A stretch of DNA of 40,075 nucleotides from JAVVFH01 sp032250585 (GTDB lineage: Bacteria > Pseudomonadota > Gammaproteobacteria > Xanthomonadales > SZUA-36), in contig JAVVFH010000003.1 in assembly GCA_032250585.1 (NCBI GenBank), positions 1 through 40,075 on the forward strand, read 5' to 3'. The notes under the pieces are model-generated. The model was not told the origin of the DNA and did not search any database. It saw only the letters and a list, made by a program, of their open reading frames with translations. A program made the position numbers and the translations under genes. Within the stretch, counting starts at the first letter, position 1. The number at the start of each line of letters is the position of its first letter. Below, piece after piece: positions 37,252 to 40,075 of the stretch.

Positions 37252-38595
37252 TCAGAGAATGTAGCGGCTCAGGTCTTCGTTCCCCGCCAGTGCTTCGAGG
37301 TGTTCGTCCACGTAAGCGGCGTCGATCGTGAAGGAGTCGCCCGAGCGGTCCGGCGCTTCGTAGGAAATTACGTCCAGCAGACGTTCCAGCACGGTGTGCA
37401 GGCGCCGCGCACCGATGTTTTCAGTGGACTCGTTGACCTTCCACGAAATCTCCGCGATGCGGCGCACGCCGTCTTCGCTGAATTCCAGGTCGACGCCCTC
37501 GGTGGCCATCAGCGCCGTGTATTGTTCGGTCAGCGAGGCCCTGGGTTCGGTCAGGATGCGGGTGAAATCGTCGACCTCCAGCGCACGCAGTTCCACGCGG
37601 ATGGGCAGGCGCCCCTGCAGTTCCGGGATCAGGTCGGAGGGGCGCGACAGATGGAACGCGCCCGAGGCGATGAACAGCATGTGATCGGTCTTGACCATGC
37701 CGTTGCGCGTGGAGACCGTGCAGCCCTCCACTAGAGGCAGCAGATCGCGCTGCACGCCTTCGCGGGAGACGTCGGCGCCGGCGTGGTCCGAACGCCGCGT
37801 CACCTTGTCCAGTTCGTCGATGAACACGATGCCATTCTGTTCCGCGTTTTCCAGCGCCTGCTGCTTGATTTCCTCGTCGTTGACAAGGCGCGCGGCTTCC
37901 TCCTCGATGAGGACCGGGATGGCCTCGCGTATTTTCATCTTGCGCTGCTGTTTTTTGGTGCCGCCGAGGTTCTGGAACATGCCCTGCAGTTGGCTGGCCA
38001 TGTCTTCCATGCCGGGCGGCGTCATGATTTCGATGCCCATCTGCGCGGAAACGTCGAACTCGATCTCACGTTCATCCAATTCGCCGTGCACCAGTTGATA
38101 ACGCAGTTTTTGCCGCGTCCGGCTGTCACTTGGTTCCTCGGCGGGCGGTTCGTTCGCGAAGCCGGCGCCCGAGCTGCGCGGTCGCGGCAGCAGGATGTCG
38201 ATGATGCGGTCGTAGGCGGCGTCCTCGGCGCGCGAACGCACCTTGGCCATGGCCCGTTCACGCGTCATCTTGACCGAGGTGTCCACCAGGTCGCGGATGA
38301 TCGATTCGACGTCCTTGCCCACGTAACCCACCTCGGTGAATTTCGTGGCCTCGACCTTGATGAAAGGAGCGTTGGCGAGGTGAGCCAGGCGGCGCGCGAT
38401 CTCGGTCTTGCCGACACCGGTGGGCCCGATCATCAGGATGTTCTTCGGCGTGATCTCCACCCGCAGTTCCTCGCTGACCTGCATGCGGCGCCAGCGGTTG
38501 CGCAGGGCGATGGCCACCGCGCGCTTGGCGTCGGACTGGCCGATGATGTGCTTGTCCAGTTCCTGGACTATTTCGCGGGGGGTCATCTGCGACAT
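37252..38595 (-). CDS. hslU: HslU, ATPase subunit of the HslUV protease
   Basis: HslU is the AAA+ unfoldase that feeds substrates to HslV. It has 447 residues (E. coli 443). The N-terminal TPREIVQELDKHIIGQSDAKRAVAIALRNRWRR is diagnostic. Walker A is GPTGVGKTEIARR, Walker B IVFIDELDKV, and pore loop I is GYVGKDVES. The inserted I domain is charged and acidic. The C-terminus is LSRYIL, which docks into HslV. The stop lies near the hairpin at 37217-37242. Only 9 bases separate it from the hslV stop. Confidence 0.98.
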   Translation of the reverse strand: MSQMTPREIVQELDKHIIGQSDAKRAVAIALRNRWRRMQVSEELRVEITPKNILMIGPTGVGKTEIARRLAHLANAPFIKVEATKFTEVGYVGKDVESIIRDLVDTSVKMTRERAMAKVRSRAEDAAYDRIIDILLPRPRSSGAGFANEPPAEEPSDSRTRQKLRYQLVHGELDEREIEFDVSAQMGIEIMTPPGMEDMASQLQGMFQNLGGTKKQQRKMKIREAIPVLIEEEAARLVNDEEIKQQALENAEQNGIVFIDELDKVTRRSDHAGADVSREGVQRDLLPLVEGCTVSTRNGMVKTDHMLFIASGAFHLSRPSDLIPELQGRLPIRVELRALEVDDFTRILTEPRASLTEQYTALMATEGVDLEFSEDGVRRIAEISWKVNESTENIGARRLHTVLERLLDVISYEAPDRSGDSFTIDAAYVDEHLEALAGNEDLSRYIL

Positions 38596-38604
38596 GCTGA
38601 GGGC

Positions 38605-39147
38605 CTATTCGAATTCAATGGTTTCGATGGTCAGGGTGGAATTGGTGTAAATACAGATATCCGCGGCGATGCCGAGCGCTTTGCGCGTAATCGACTCCGC
38701 ATCGAGCTCGGTGCTGTTCAGCAACGCCAGCGCGGCGGCCTGGGCGTAGGGCCCGCCGGAGCCGATGGCGATCAGCCCGTGCTCCGGTTCGATCACATCG
38801 CCGGTGCCGGAGATCAGCAGCGAATCGTTTTTGTCGGCGATCGCGAGCAGGGCTTCGAGGCGGCGCAGCGCGCGGTCGGTGCGCCAGTCCTTGGCCATTT
38901 CCACGGCGGCCCGGACCAGGTGGCCGGAGTGCTTTTCCAGCTTGCCTTCGAAGCGCTCGAACAGCGTGAACGCATCGGCGGTCGCGCCGGCGAATCCGGC
39001 GATGACACGGTCCTGGTAGAGGCGCCGCACCTTTTTCGCGTTGGACTTCATGACCGTGTTGCCCAGCGTGACCTGCCCGTCGCCACCCATGACGACCTGC
39101 TTGCCGCGCCGCACGGAACATATGGTCGTGCCGCGGTAATTTTCCAC
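38605..39147 (-). CDS. hslV: HslV, peptidase subunit of the HslUV protease
   Basis: The catalytic Thr is in the TTICSVRR motif, directly after the propeptide, and the protein has GDGQVTLGNTVMKSNAKKVRRLYQDRVIAGFAG and GSGGPYAQAAALALL. The longer frame from ATG 39168 is unlikely. GTG 39147 gives the family N-terminus (MENYRGTT, cleaved before the threonine), with GGGAG 6 bases upstream, and 180 residues. It lies 9 bases before hslU and is co-transcribed with it. The HslUV chamber protease degrades misfolded and regulatory proteins. Confidence 0.97.
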   Translation of the reverse strand: MENYRGTTICSVRRGKQVVMGGDGQVTLGNTVMKSNAKKVRRLYQDRVIAGFAGATADAFTLFERFEGKLEKHSGHLVRAAVEMAKDWRTDRALRRLEALLAIADKNDSLLISGTGDVIEPEHGLIAIGSGGPYAQAAALALLNSTELDAESITRKALGIAADICIYTNSTLTIETIEFE

Positions 39148-39246
39148 TGTTGGCTCCCTCATCTGCATGGGGCAAAAGTGGGGTTAGCGTTCCGGGAATG
39201 CAAGATACCGGCTGCCAGTCAGTGCTCTATGTCGGCGGCAGCTGGC

Positions 39247-40075
39247 TCAGAGCTCCTTGTCGTCGCCGTCAGTCGGCGCGGGCTTCGCTGCACTGGGTGG
39301 TTGTCGTCTGGCCCTCGGGTGGGCCCGGTCGTAGACCTTCGCCAGGTGTTGATAATCCAGGTGGGTGTAGATCTGGGTCGTCGATATGTCGGCATGGCCG
39401 AGCAGTTCCTGCACCGCCCGCAGGTCGCCGGACGATTCCAGCAAGTGGCTGGCAAAGCTGTGGCGCAGCAAATGAGGGTGGATTTTCTGGGGTAACCCCT
39501 GTTTTCGCGCCCAGTGGCGGATGCGGGCCTGGATCGTGCGCCGGGAAATGGGCTGGCCGCGGCTGCTGAGGAAAACCTGCGGATGCTCGAAGCCCCCGAA
39601 CTGGCCGCGTACTTTGCGCCAGTTGTCCAGGGCATCGCCCGCGCAGCGGCCCAAGGGAACCAGGCGGGTCCTGTTGCCCTTGCCGGTGACGGTGATCAGT
39701 CCGCCGGTGCGGTCGATGGCGTCCCAGCGCAGGGTGGCCAGTTCCGCCAGGCGTAGGCCGGAGGAGTAGAAAAGCTCCATGATGGCTTTGTCCCGAAGGG
39801 CCAGCGGGCTTTGGTCGCGGATGTCCAGCAGTTGCGCGACGGCCTCGATGTCGAGTGTCTGCGGCAGTTTACGGGCGGTTTTGGGCGCCTGAACCGAAGC
39901 CGCCGGATTGTGGTTGGCCAGGCCCTCGCGCATGGCCCAGCGGTAAAAGCTCCTGATCGCCGACAGCAGACGCTGCAGGCTACGGGCGCCCAGGCCCTTG
40001 CGGTGCAGGCGCGCGACCAGGCTGCGGACTTCGTGTTCGGAAACGCGCTCGGGGTCGTCGATTTCCAGGCGTTTG
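39247..40075 (-). CDS. xerC: XerC tyrosine recombinase, 5' truncated by window edge
   Basis: The frame continues past the window's right edge; about 275 residues are visible of the usual 300 or so. The N-terminal SAM-like domain is partly seen (KRLEIDDPERVSEHEVRSLVARLH). The catalytic residues are in order: Arg in SSGLRLAEL, Lys in GKGNRTR, His-x-x-Arg in HLLRHSFASHLL, His in LLGHADISTTQ and Tyr in QIYTHLD. Site-specific resolution of chromosome dimers at dif is the family role. Its position immediately upstream of hslVU is the conserved gammaproteobacterial arrangement, so it is not treated as a mobile-element integrase. Confidence 0.95.
   Translation of the reverse strand, partial: KRLEIDDPERVSEHEVRSLVARLHRKGLGARSLQRLLSAIRSFYRWAMREGLANHNPAASVQAPKTARKLPQTLDIEAVAQLLDIRDQSPLALRDKAIMELFYSSGLRLAELATLRWDAIDRTGGLITVTGKGNRTRLVPLGRCAGDALDNWRKVRGQFGGFEHPQVFLSSRGQPISRRTIQARIRHWARKQGLPQKIHPHLLRHSFASHLLESSGDLRAVQELLGHADISTTQIYTHLDYQHLAKVYDRAHPRARRQPPSAAKPAPTDGDDKEL

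Noticed and set aside
37783..39495. 570-codon open frame opposite hslU/hslV
   Set aside because: Shadow of two confidently assigned genes.
39247..40075. Tyrosine recombinase as integrase of a genomic island
   Set aside because: It is xerC by context (directly upstream of hslVU) and by motif pattern; no attachment repeats or phage genes are nearby.

Overview
The window is GC-rich bacterial DNA with tightly packed genes, most likely from a gammaproteobacterium. Support for this comes from ubiE-ubiJ-ubiB in a row, a xerC-hslV-hslU block, TonB-dependent receptors, a FecI/FecR surface-signalling pair and a complete oleABCD long-chain olefin cluster. The ole cluster, the receptors and the extra-domain DUF2202 protein suggest a Xanthomonadales/Chromatiales-like free-living lineage. 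That placement is inference from gene content only.

Left part (1-11.7 kb): the tail of an M20 amidohydrolase, a small Kdo/RIO-like kinase and a hemerythrin. Then comes the minus-strand operon oleA-oleB-oleC-oleD (7087 to 2483), which encodes head-to-head fatty acid condensation to a beta-hydroxy acid, a beta-lactone and finally a cis-olefin. It diverges from an Sfp-type phosphopantetheinyl transferase. Next are a membrane zinc peptidase, a DUF2202 protein and a CNNM/CBS membrane protein. The last two are each interrupted by one frameshift.

Middle (11.7-23 kb): the ubiquinone genes ubiE-ubiJ-ubiB, an AsmA-like protein and a cold shock protein with a long leader. Then follows a coupled minus-strand operon ECF sigma -> FecR anti-sigma -> STN-type TonB receptor -> secreted M28 peptidase. 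This looks like a self-inducing outer-membrane uptake system, probably for peptides or protein breakdown products.

Right part (23-40 kb): a degraded PEBP-family remnant in a gene-poor stretch, a MOSC protein coupled to an aromatic amino acid decarboxylase, an inverted-repeat element, an XdhC/MocA-like molybdenum cofactor pair and a methyltransferase. A lipoprotein amidohydrolase is divergent from a TonB receptor that has an iron-box-like promoter. The window ends with a CoA-transferase-family protein, a CPA-type antiporter with an RCK-like domain, and hslU-hslV-xerC.

The most unusual signal is a roughly 38-bp motif (core TCCGGGATA, then TGCAATATNCGGGCTG) present four times. Each copy is intergenic or at a gene start and points the same way as the gene that follows: oleA, the zinc peptidase, the CBS protein and the antiporter. 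It may mark a small regulon or an undescribed promoter class. Three genes (oleB, the ECF sigma factor and the antiporter) also have family-typical N-terminal sequence upstream of their first canonical start codon.
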